The translations under genes were made by a program, and so were the position numbers. A stretch of DNA of 64,000 nt from Abelmoschus esculentus (taxonomy: Eukaryota; Streptophyta; Magnoliopsida; Malvales; Malvaceae), in the NCBI GenBank assembly GCA_035048815.1, contig JAUCBN010000037.1, forward strand, positions 10,630,001 through 10,694,000. Reading direction: 5' to 3'. Below are positions 1 through 9,812 of the stretch, one piece after another; within the stretch, counting starts at the first letter, position 1, and each line of letters opens with the position of its first letter. The notes under the pieces were generated by a model. That model was not told where the DNA came from and ran no database searches. It saw nothing but the letters and a program-made list of their open reading frames with translations.

Positions 1-257
1 TAACTAAAATACTATAACAGTTCATCACTAAAATCTCTTACATTTAAGTATCCAATGAAACCAACCGAAGATGCAGGAGGGAAAAGCAAATAGAATTATT
101 TAAATACTTTGCTGGTACAAAAATCCATTTAAAAGTCTACATTATCTCATCCTCTCTTATCTGCAGCCGGCAGGGGAGAGGGTAAAACAAAAATCAAACT
201 AAGGGGAACTATTTGGTTTATGGAATCAATGATTTGTCGAAGCAGGGATGAAAATTC
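1..257 (-). other. 3' flank/UTR of the FLZ gene
   Basis: Sequence downstream of the FLZ stop codon at 258-260 on the minus strand. It is AT-rich, with no ORF. An AATAAT-like poly(A) signal lies near 95, but the 3' end cannot be fixed. Confidence 0.35.
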
Positions 258-1125
258 TTAATTATCCTCTCCGTCCAAGAGCATTTCTTGATATCGGCAC
301 TCCGGACTGCAAAAAGCTTTCTCACCTCTGCAGTAAAAACAGAAAAATAACATTATAAACACTGATCAGATACTGCATTAAAAATCTAATGGAATCGAGT
401 TCTAAGTTTCACCTGTAAATGTAAATGTCTACTTTCTGTTCAAGATTCTTCTTGCATGTGTGACAAAAGCTAAGGAAACTCTGGGGTGTAGGCTTGGGTT
501 TGTTATCATCTTGTACACTGAAGTAGCTTTCCACAACGCAGTTATCGAATATGTGTGTGGTTCTGGGGTTAGGACCGTGAGATATCACGCATGTATAATC
601 CTCAGACAGCTCCATGTCAGTGACGGTAAGAAAGTTCTTACGAATACCAGGATCGGGAGACCCGAATGTTGGCGATAAATGTGAATTCCTGGTCCGGATT
701 CCGAAATCAGTCGATGGGGGTGGAGGAATCTGGACTCTGAGATCGGTCCCGAACAAGACCTTTCTGTTGTTCGGTTCCCAACAAGTGTTGTTTTCGCTTG
801 TGTTATCGTTGATGACTGCATCGAGTATAGCAAGACCAATACCTTTCGGTTCTGGATTTCCAGGTGAGAAAAGTTTTGGGGTTTTTGGACGGGTTGAGGC
901 AAAGGGGTTACAGAAGGGAAAGAATGGTTTGTTGTCGAGGATTGAAGTAGGGCTCTTAAGAGCTTCGGTTTCAGTGTGGGATTTTAAAGTGAAAGCTTTG
1001 AATCTGGGGGAATCGAAGAAAGATGGGATTGGGTTAGTGTAATTCTTGGTAGGGGATGCTTGAGAGCTGTGATCAGCCATGAAAGGTTGCTTGCTGGTCA
1101 CTGCTCTGGACCTATTCCTCAGCAT
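258..1125 (-). CDS. FCS-like zinc finger (FLZ) family protein, two exons
   Basis: Two coding exons are seen: exon 1 at 1125-413 and exon 2 at 327-258, about 260 residues in total. Exon 1 ends in a tyrosine codon plus AG, followed by donor GTGAAA; exon 2 follows acceptor CTGCAG and restores an arginine codon. The C-terminal FLZ domain has FLSFCHTCKKNL near residue 220 and, after the splice, GEKAFCSPECRYQEML, giving the C-x2-C...C-x3-C zinc ligands. N-terminal features are MLRNRSR, an SPTSILDNKPF motif and SEDYTCVISHGPNP just ahead of the zinc finger, which match the long FLZ8/10-like subgroup. Family knowledge: FLZ proteins bind the SnRK1 energy-sensing kinase and act as adaptors in sugar, stress and ABA signalling. 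The reading frame has no defects, and this is the only intact host gene in the window. The ATG at 1125 was chosen because it gives the conserved basic MLRNRSR start. Confidence 0.9.
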
Positions 1126-1815
1126 AACTAACCTTAAAATAGGAGATTTATGTCGAAATCAGACATGAAACAATTGCAGAAACAAGAAAAGTAGAAGAAC
1201 TAAGCAAAGAACTCACCTGGAAATGATTAATGTCACACCACCATAAACTGAAGGGGAAAATATGAAACCTTTTTTAATTAATTTCTAAACATGCAGAAAC
1301 GCATAATCTGGGAAATTGAAATGCTTTCTAAAACTCTGTAGCCTCCATGACAGAACATTGAGTGAAAAGAACAGGGTTTCCCTAATTTTCTTTGTCTTTT
1401 TCCTCTCAGATTCTTGAATCGATTGGCTCAACAAGGACAAGGCTGGATACCCATCATAATAACTCACACACAAAGCACATGATGAAGAGCAGAGCAGGTA
1501 CGACCAACTGCTCTGCCATTTTCATTTTACTGCAGAATAAGTATATGGTTGTGTTCAGGCGAAAATGGCATAAATTTTCGCTACTCCCAAAACCATCATC
1601 ACTCTCAAAGTTGAAAGATGGTTAGTGGGCACTTTTAACTGTTCTACTGCCAATCTCTTTGCTTTATTCAGTTTTCTTTCAGACCAAAAAAGGGGAAAAG
1701 GTAAGAGCCAAAAGACAATAAAGCTGAAGCTTAAACAGGTAGAGATTGGTTATTTGGGGTGAGATTTTAAAGAGAGAGAGGCGTATGTGATGTATACAAC
1801 TATTCTATACATGAG
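1126..1815 (-). promoter_or_regulatory. FLZ leader with intron, uORF and TATA-like element
   Basis: Read on the minus strand, a TATAGAAT element (1802-1809) is followed by a CT-rich patch (1771-1783) where transcription could start. A donor CAG|GTGAGTTC near 1213 and an acceptor GGTTAG near 1130 outline an intron of about 85 nt just before the ATG. A 23-codon upstream ORF (1525-1454) begins MKMAEQLVVPALLF and encodes a hydrophobic peptide. Transcript start and splicing are inferred from signals only. Confidence 0.4.
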
Positions 1816-3308
1816 ATGAGAATTAGTGGGGATTTTTTCTTTTTCTTTCAGTAAAAGCATGACACAAAGGTTCACCAATAATTTCACTTTTCTTGTTTAT
1901 TATTTTCTTTTTCTATCGATAAGGGTGCAGTGAGTTTTGTTTGATTTTGGACTGCATTCCTAGGTGCAGATTTTAATGGTATTTTGTCCAGACTTTCTTG
2001 TTGTGTTGTGAGTCAGTCACGCACGCACTCTTTAGGGAATGATCATTGTTTGTCACAACTGACAACAAAATACCTTTACCGTCGACCGTTTCTCAGTTTT
2101 TACACGCATTCTTTATACCGATTATCATATTCAAACCTACGGTTGCCATTGCCAAATGCAAATTTAATTAGACTTCGTTTAGTATCAGAAAATATTGTGG
2201 AAAATTATTAAAAATAATATAAAAATATTATTTTTAAAAATATTAGACTTTAGAAATTATTTTTAAAATATTATACTCTGAATGATTTAAAGTCATATTT
2301 ATTAGAACCCGACTATGAGTAGTAACTAAATTAAAAGAATTGAAACATTGTTCAAAGATCGAATCTCTTTTCACTGACTTTAGTATTTTTCTTAGAGTTT
2401 TAACTATTTAAAGTCAGACTCGCCTGCTCCCAACTTTAATTTTTAATTTAAAAAAAGTAAATCACTATTTAAAGTCAGATTCCAATAAGTCTAACTTCAA
2501 TGTTACTGTTCAAAGAACAATGTGATAGGAAATAATTTCCAAAGTTTAATATTCCCAATATAAGATAATTATTTCATACACATACTTGTAAATAAATTAT
2601 TTACACAAGCGTTTTAATCTTAAAACAATTTTAAATTTAGGGTCTACTAATAAAAATAACGGGTTTAAGGTTAAAATCTAGGATTATTGTTTAAAATATA
2701 AAACACTAATCATATTACTCTAAAATTTAAACTCTAAATCTTAAAATCTAAACTTATACATTAAAAACATAAATTAACACCCTAAACCCTAAAATGACAT
2801 GCTTGCGGAAACAAAAAGGTTTAGACCGTTTATGTGTAAGATAATAATACATAGGTTAATATTTGATATAATTTCAGCGGAATTTTTTTTTTTATATTAG
2901 AAGACTTCAAATGATATCACTTGTTAATTCGCGAATATTAAATTCTATACAGTAAAAATAAAATTTTAAATTCTAAACCTTAATCTTAAATTTTAAAAAT
3001 TAAGCTTAAACCTTAAAATCTTAATCATAATCTTTAAAACTCTAATTCTAAATTCTAAAACACCTCTTGCTGAGAACTTATTTTCCATCACCAATACATC
3101 AAATCATTTTCCTATATATAATGTAAAAGATAAAATTAAAAAAAATAATTTTTTTCAAACAAAAGCTTGATTTTATTAGAGATTAAAAAATACAACAAAA
3201 TACATCCAAAATATAAGAGAAAATTGAAATATTTTCATCAAAAACTTATATATAAAAAATAAAATATGACAATTCAATGGACGTGAGGAAAAACAAAATA
3301 TTTCTTGT
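1816..3308. other. AT-rich intergenic spacer
   Basis: No gene is seen. The sequence is very AT-rich and low in complexity. From about 2637 to 3070 there are many short CTAAA/CCTAAA-like words, including a perfect pair at about 2777-2792, which resemble degenerate interstitial telomere-type repeats. Confidence 0.5.
2637..3070. repeat. Degenerate telomere-like (CCCTAAA) word cluster
   Basis: Many imperfect copies of TAAACCCTAAA-like heptamers with A/T-biased substitutions are dispersed here in both perfect and decayed form. No long uninterrupted array is present, so this is a decayed or simple-sequence region, not a functional telomere. Confidence 0.3.
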
Positions 3309-3842
3309 AAAGGTATTCATTATCAGATATTGGATCGGATCCAATCCGATTTTTTCGGATATTCGGATTTTTGGATCGATGATATAGTTATCTGTTTTCG
3401 ATCCGAAAAAAGCGGATATCCGCATATTCGGATATCAGATACTTGGATCGAATATTTGGATATCCAATTATCCAAAAATATAATTTGATTGAACTAATTT
3501 TTTGAACTTGAAGGTTGTATTTTTAAAAATTTAAGAATTTAGAATATAATAAATAATAAATTACTAAATACAACAAGAATTACATTTATAAAAGTTTCAA
3601 TTTTTAAAATTTTTGAAAATAACAAGCACTAAAGTGTTAAATATAACAAGATTAATATTAATAAAAATTTGAATGTTTGGATTTTCAGATTTTCGAATAA
3701 ACCGAAACTTGAAATATTATGATCCATATCTGATCTGAAAAACTTAAAATCGGATCAGATATCTAATCCAAAAATAAAATCGGATCGAATATCCGTATTT
3801 TCAGATCAGATCGACCGGATCGGATATTTTTGAACACCTCTA
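3309..3842. mobile_element. hAT-like MITE rich in GGATC/GGATATCC words
   Basis: The left end AAGGTATTCATTATCAGATA and the reverse complement of the right end, AGAGGTGTTCAAAAATATCC, form imperfect terminal inverted repeats. Next to both ends lie subterminal blocks of GGATCGGATCC and GGATATCC words, in opposite orientation on the two sides. This arrangement is typical of non-autonomous plant hAT elements. No ORF is present. A clear 8-bp TSD was not found, so the exact ends are uncertain. Confidence 0.5.
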
Positions 3843-4809
3843 ATTCCTTGGATATTAACATCATTTTCTTTAGAAACTCAATAATCATCATCAAAATCTA
3901 TTTTATCTCTATTCAGTTAGGCATTTATGTAGTGATGTAGGACATGTCACAACCCAGATTCGGATCCGAATTTCGGATTAACCCGAGGGGTTTGGGCTTC
4001 GATTTTGGACCCCGAGTTGAGTAGTTTGGACCTTGTTGGGCCTTAGGCTTTTTGGGTTGAGAGTTGGGCCTTGTTAGTAAGGGCATTTTGGTAAATGCCT
4101 AAAGGTTAGGATAAGGGAATTAGGGTTTAATTCTCTTACAGAGAATGACTTCATCTTTCTCTCTTTACTGCATTCTCCTTTATTTTGTAGCAAGGGAATG
4201 GAAGAGTAAAGGTAAGATCTTTAGAGTTTTATGTTGTAATCTCGTTTCGGGGTTAGAAGAAGAGTTGTAGGGCTGTCAAGGATCTATAAAACAAGGTAAC
4301 AAAGCGTAGGTTTGGTTAAGATGAAGGTTTAAGAGGGGTTTTGAGTTGAGTTCGGGATTTAGTTTTTGGAGAGCTTAAATCCTAGCTTTTTAGTGTTTTT
4401 AAGCTCTAGAAATCATCCCAGAACGTTCTAAATCGTTGTGTATCCTTACCTTGTAGACAAAGATCTTGAAGAGCCTTCAAGAGATTTGGGGAAGAAGAAG
4501 ATCTAATCTTGCTTGGGAGCTCGGGTTTGCTGTGTTCTTTGCTAAGGTTGGTACCCTTCCAACTCTTAATCATCATGCATATCATGTTTTAAGCTTATTA
4601 GCATGCTTGTTGATTGGTTTTTTATGATTGTTTAAGCTTAAGGTGGTCTTCAATGGTGGATCATGCTTTTGTTGATGAAATTTTGTTGTAAAGGTTTAAA
4701 CCTGCTTAGGAAGGTTCCCTTACAGTCTAGGATCAATTTGGTATTAAATGGATCGAATTTGGATTAAACTCTAAGTGTTTGAAAATGCAAAACTACACTT
4801 TTTGTGTAG

Positions 4810-5033
4810 GGGTATCGAAACGCCATGCCTGCGTTTCGATACCGAGTCGTCCAGTAACCTTCCTGATTCGATATCGTTATCGAAGCAGGTAGGTCCTCCT
4901 TCGTTGACTTTGAGTTTTGTCAAAGCGTTTCGATACCCTCTTTGGGAGGGTATCGATACAGGTCGTTTCGATACCCTTTTGGTGAGGGTATCGATACTTG
5001 GTGTTTCGATACTCCAAGTAGGGGTATCGATAC
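4810..5033. repeat. Cluster of GTATCGATAC / GTTTCGATACC palindromes
   Basis: Copies of a ten-base palindrome and its half-variants lie at about 4810, 4833, 4867-4884, 4927, 4949, 4965, 4987, 5003 and 5022, separated by unrelated bases. The spacing is irregular, so this is not a simple tandem satellite. The cluster lies in the first half of the LTR, in the probable U3. Confidence 0.8.
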
Positions 5034-5258
5034 CCAGGGAAAATTAGCCCAAGTTCTTATAGAAAAAGCGGTAACATCTCATAATGTTATCCTAGAAATT
5101 CTTAAGAGTTGTTTAAACTTTAAAATGAATGTTAAACCGAGAGATAGACATCTAGCCTTGTTAAAGAGATAATTGGATAATAATTAGAGTCTATTGGTAT
5201 AAATCGGTATGTGGATCCATTAAGGGTTCGGTGTGACATATTTGATTCATGTGGCTTA

Positions 5259-5523
5259 CTAGGAACCTTGCTTAGTGCTGATGGGTTGCCTAGAGTATAT
5301 ATTATATGATTATGAGATAATATGGTAACCTTGCTTATTGTTGATGAGTTTCTAGAGTAAATATTACATGAGATGTAAAACTGATAATCTTGCTTAATGC
5401 TGATGTGTTATCGGTAATATATTATGCGAAAGACCAGCTAAGACCTTGCTTAGTGCTGATGGGTTCCTTAGCGGATTATGTGCAGTGGCATGCCATGGGC
5501 CTTGCTTAGTGATGATGGGTCCC
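5259..5523 (+). repeat. Five-unit hairpin array with a conserved loop
   Basis: Five units share the core CTTGCTTAGTGCTGATGGG, spaced roughly 55-75 nt apart. The flanking stem arms differ but stay complementary: CTAGG/CCTAG (5259-5293), GATAA/TTATC (5383-5412), GCTAAG/CTTAGC (5437-5472) and GGG/CCC (about 5498-5523). The second unit (about 5324-5351) pairs weakly. This is a repeated stem-loop, probably in transcribed LTR RNA. Confidence 0.65.
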
Positions 5524-6164
5524 CCCTACTTCTATACTACTATGAGGTGATATGGACACCTATATATATATATGATATAAATATGAGATAAAAACTTGAG
5601 ATGCTGTGTGGTCTTCTCTTGTCATGCTTATGCTATGTGCCGATAATATGACATCATGATATCATGTGTTTAGGCGATTATGGTAGCGCCATTGTACTCA
5701 TGTCACGTCATCATACATGTTGCTTATGCTTATTTTATGCTATGCTTGATGTGGACCGGTTGGTCGAGTACCCACTGAGCTTTAGTAGCTCAGCGTTCGA
5801 AATGTGTATTCGTGCGTAGGTTAAGGAAAGATGCTCGGAGGAGCATCATTGTGGTGGATTTAGCATCGACATCTGTTGTTAGAGTACTATTATTAGGCAT
5901 AGTGGGCATTTTTACTTGTAGGACCCTATATGTGTAATTTGCAACTCCGTTTTATTTATTTGACGAATGTTTTTAATCGGGTTGTAATGTTTTAGAGCTC
6001 TGCTACTTTAACTTACTCGAATTTATGTTTTTAAATGGATTTGGATCTTATTATCTTATGATGGAAATTAATTTGAACTCGTCTTTTGGGGCTTTTGGAA
6101 AGAAATTTTGGAATACAGGTTTTGGGCCAGAGGCCCGATGTGGCACCGGGTTTAGGGTGTTACA

Positions 6165-6387
6165 GGAAAGGTGGTCGATATAAACAATTTTACAAATCCG
6201 CTTAGCTAATAGTTCTAATTACATCAACAAACTGTCACAAAAGAGAATTTAACCGTACTAAATAGTCAATTTTTTTGTACTAGGAAAGTATGTCACGATG
6301 ATAGCTACATGAACATATAACCACTAGAAGACATATGAAAATTTTGTTACAAGAAAGAAAAAGTTGTGTCCCAATGTAGAGAAAACT
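6165..6387. other. Short spacer between gypsy LTRs
   Basis: Non-coding spacer of 223 bp in which no gene or repeat is recognised. It separates the solo LTR from the 5' LTR of the next gypsy element and ends with that element's left TSD (AAACT, 6383-6387). Confidence 0.5.
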
Positions 6388-8340
6388 TGTAACGACCCGG
6401 ATTTTGGTTTCGATGGTCGGATTAACCCGAAGTGTTTAGGCTTCTTCATTTGGGCTTGAAAAGGCTTTTTGGCCGTTGTTGGGCCTTGGGCTTGTTTGTT
6501 TTGGGTTACTTTGAGGCCATTGTAGTTTTAAGTGAGGGTATTTTGGTAATCTTGTGTTTGAGGATAAAGAGGGTTTTATGGCTTTTTAGATTTTTGGTTG
6601 TTGATGTGGTCATTTTGTTTTGCTTTTTCACTCATCTTCTCTCATTACTTCACAAGAAAAGATTTGGTTAAAAGCTTAATCATTAAGGGTTCAATTGTAA
6701 ATCCCATTTTAATGCTTGAGGGAAGGTTGTAGAGTTGTTGGTAATCTATAAAATAAGGTAAAAATATGTTAGTTTGGTGGAAGAAGGTTTTTGGTGAGGT
6801 GGAAAAAATAAGAACAGAAAAAGGTGATGTTGAGCTTCTTTCTCAGTTTTTGTTAATGTTTTTAGTTCCTAGAAACATCACTAACAATGTCTAATTGTTG
6901 GTTAAACTCTTCCTTGTAGGGAAAGAGGTTGGAGAACCATCAAAGTCCGTTGGGAAGGAGAAGGTTTGAACTTGGTGGAATCCACGTTTTTAGTTGTTGT
7001 AGCTTGAGGTTAGTATACTACTAACTCCAATAGTATCATACATCTTATAAAAATAGGCTTTGAAGCATGTATTTGATTGCTTGCTTGATATGAATGCTTT
7101 GAGAATCTTTAATGACAACTTATGATTTGGGGTTGATAATAATGTAAAATTGATAGTAACACACTCAACGCTATCCCAATAACTGATATGAGCAATTCGG
7201 GACTTAATCATATAGGTTAAATGATAATTATTGGTGAATCACGATCCCAAAAATATATTTCTAGGCACATGTACTGATACGGATAGAGGGCGCATCAATA
7301 CACTAGTACAATAAAGGTGCCTTGTTAGGAGAGGTGTATAGGTACGCGAGAGAACGTATTGATATCCCTTGTTAGGCGTACTCGTACACCATATAGGAGT
7401 ATCGATAAAAGCTCAGATCGATATTGATACAAGGTCTAGGCGTATCAGTATGGGTAGGAGCTTTAGGTAGTTTGAACCAAAATAGTGTATTAGTACGACT
7501 TGGGGGTGTATCGATACAGGGTGACGTACCGATACCCAATATAGGCGTATGGTACTTGCTAGGCAATCTATCTAAAATTATTGTTTGAGTTCGAGGGTTT
7601 TATAATTTAAATTAACGGGTCCTAAGGTTCTTATAAGGTGTAAAATAAATGCTAAAGTCAAGCAATTGATAATCTAGACTCGTTTACGAATTATTTGGCT
7701 AATTACTTGGTAAATGATGTGTGACTTAACGGTGGTAGTAAACCATAAGATCCTTGGTGAATTATATACATGTCGTGTGGCAGCTAGGAACCTTGCTATG
7801 TTCTGATAGGTTACCTAATGATTGGATATTGTTTGATGGGACCTGGACACCCAATATAAAGTGTTGCAACACCCTAAAGAGTACCGAATGAAAGATCTCG
7901 ATGCTTGATGTATGCAGGCCTCATTCAAAGATGCTTGATGTATCATTCCGAGCATGAATTGAGGATCTTGATTCTTAGTAGACGCGAGCCTTATCCCTAG
8001 AGTATGGGATCCTGATGCTTAGTGGACATAGGCCCTACTCGTAGTGTAGGATCTCAATGTTTAATAGATGTGGGCCTCATTACTTATACTATTATTATAT
8101 ATGAGATATTGTGTGAACTTTTCTTTGATATGCATATGTTGTGTGCGATTATATACATGCACGAGATAACGCCACTATTATCTTGCTATGATATCATGCA
8201 TGTTGCATTGCTTTTTTTTATGATACTAGTTTTGAAGCAAAAATTTATAATACTAGTTTAATGGGCTTTTGAAGCAAAAAAATTATAATATTGGTTTTAG
8301 GTCGAAGGCTTAGTGTGAAATCCGAGTCAAGGGTATTAAA
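6388..8340 (+). repeat. 5' LTR of the Tekay-like gypsy element
   Basis: It starts TGTAACGACCCGG and ends GGGTATTAAA, a decayed GGGTGTTACA. It aligns over its length with the 3' LTR pieces 21712-22666 and 33091-34478. It contains degenerate GTATCGATAC copies (about 7270-7540), one stem-loop like those of the solo LTR (7784-7818), and a run of roughly 45-nt repeats (about 7880-8090) built on GATCNTGATGCTTAGT. Confidence 0.8.
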
Positions 8341-8345
8341 TTCAA

Positions 8346-8357
8346 TGGTATTAGAGC
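8346..8357 (+). promoter_or_regulatory. Primer-binding site (initiator tRNA-Met type)
   Basis: TGGTATTAGAGC lies 5 nt after the 5' LTR. It differs by one base from TGGTATCAGAGC, the standard complement of the 3' end of plant initiator tRNA-Met. It sets the element on the plus strand. Confidence 0.8.
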
Positions 8358-8477
8358 TTAAGTTTAGTCAGTTTTAGGAAGTCCTTACGGGAGTCTAGTG
8401 TGGTATATAGGTGTGAGATGAGTACATGCCTATGAGTCGAAGTCGTATTTGCTTAAAGCTGAAAATTCGATAGTGTG

Positions 8478-9620
8478 TGATAAGTGCGTAAAAATCCTAT
8501 ATTTTATACCACTTTCCACTCAATTATTGTTGGTATTTAATATACTTTGATGACAATAATAAATAATTATGTATATTTTCTATATATCAGTATTCAAGTA
8601 CTTAATTACTATTTTTATAAAATATTTGGTAAAAAATGGGTACGGTTATGGTTTTCTTTCTTAGACAGGAAATAGAACGCCTTAAAATACCTGATATCAT
8701 GAAGAAAATAATTGTATTTTATTCAATTTAGAAATCCTACTTTTTGAAGGTTTTGACTTAGGCTTGGCCTATATATACTAACCCTTAGGTAAAGGAGAAA
8801 ATAATTGTTTACCACCGATTAAAATCCTAGCCGCCACCACCATCATGTTCTAAATTCTTTCATAGGCTTATGTTATTTTTATGAGTAGTTATGAAAGAAG
8901 ATCGTACTTTTATTTGAGTTTTATTAATGTAATTTCATAATTCATAGTTTATTCACTCTAGGTTCCTACTCTTTCTTGCATACAAACTCGGAAGATAAGT
9001 TTACAAGAAAAAACATATTTGCCTAGACTAGGAATAGTTAGGCTCACGAAATGAGTGAATACGGTTTTTGCTCTTGGGAATTGGCTAATCCGGCTTAAGG
9101 ATAAGTTTGGATTTTAATGACTAAAAGGAAGCATATCATCGGTTGTTTTTCACCCTTGATTCACGTCGAGAGGTGTCATCAAGACTTGGCCCTCAATAAC
9201 ACTCTGAATTAGGGATAAAAAGGAGTAAATAAAGGATGCTCTATCGAACAATAAGTAGTTGGTTTGCCGACAAAGCATAACCCACCGAGGCAGCTAAGAC
9301 AACTCTTCTGCGACCTATTGAGGCGTCACTTTATCCTTTTGCATTAATAAAACGAGAATACTGGACAATTGGATTCCACACTACAAAACAGTCTAACCTA
9401 GCCTTTCCATCATATCTTAAATTCTAATCCATTGTTTTAGTTATTTAGTTATTTTAGTTAATCTTACTTTAATCAATTATTTGTGTTTTTACTTTTCTTT
9501 CGTGCAGGAGCAATAAGCTGCGTAGGTATCCAATCCTTGTAGGATCGATATCTAAAAAACTATAACTTGAAAAAGGTATGCGCTTGCACCATAAAGGTGT
9601 AGGTCTTCCTACGCGCAACA
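8478..9620 (+). mobile_element. Solo LTR, Athila/Tat-type gypsy
   Basis: It starts TGATAAGTGCG and ends CGCGCAACA, 1143 bp. Flanks GTGTG (8473-8477) and ATGTG (9621-9625) are a TSD with one mismatch. The start TGATAAGTGC is shared with the Athila-like LTRs elsewhere in the window, and its 3' part (CATAAAGGTGTAGG) resembles the other Tat-type LTR at 22667-33090. No PBS or ORF follows. It interrupts the 5' untranslated region of the Tekay-like element. Confidence 0.75.
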
Positions 9621-9625
9621 ATGTG

Positions 9626-9812
9626 ACCTTTATTTTGCTTGTGGTGTAGAAGAGAAACATGTAAAGAAGAGAGAAAACATGAGGAAAGTTAGAGTTCTCC
9701 GGATAGGAACTATGATAATGACTATGTTACTGACATGGATGAACCGTTGGAAAATGCAATTAGATGAGGAGTCAACTACTTCTCACAATTAAAACAGGTT
9801 TTGCATCGGATT
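9626..9812 (+). pseudogene. Gypsy gag, 5' remnant (before copia A insertion)
   Basis: Short stretch of the Tekay-like element between the solo LTR and copia A. Its continuation lies on the other side of copia A at 19398. No open frame survives. The assignment rests on position and continuity of the element. Confidence 0.45.

Larger units (their letters stand above)
3945..6164 (+). mobile_element. Solo LTR, Ty3/gypsy (Tekay-like chromovirus type)
   Basis: The segment starts TGTCACAACCC and ends GGGTGTTACA, the end signature of plant Tekay/Del-type gypsy LTRs. It is flanked by GGACA and GGAAA, a 5-bp target-site duplication with one mismatch. No primer-binding site or internal region follows, so it is a solo LTR formed by LTR-LTR recombination. 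It holds a block of GTATCGATAC-type palindromes (4810-5033), an array of hairpins (5259-5523) and a TATA-like tract near 5558-5580. It is related to, but clearly diverged from, the LTRs of the element at 6388-34478. Confidence 0.8.

Noticed and set aside
614..1042. Plus-strand ORF of 142 codons opposite the FLZ gene
   Set aside because: It is the antisense shadow of FLZ exon 1, whose protein has clear family motifs and a matching second exon.
1285..1473. Minus-strand ORF of 62 codons upstream of FLZ
   Set aside because: It lies in the inferred leader, has no recognisable domain and overlaps the shorter uORF in another frame.
2637..3070. True interstitial telomere
   Set aside because: The heptamers are too degenerate and interrupted; an AT-rich decayed region is more likely.
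4775..5047. Plus-strand ORF of 90 codons with repeated FDT/SIL words
   Set aside because: The repeated residues are produced by the GTATCGATAC palindrome array in the LTR, not by a protein.
5259..5523. Possible CRISPR-like or satellite array
   Set aside because: This is plant DNA, the spacing varies, and the conserved part is a loop with changing stems inside an LTR.
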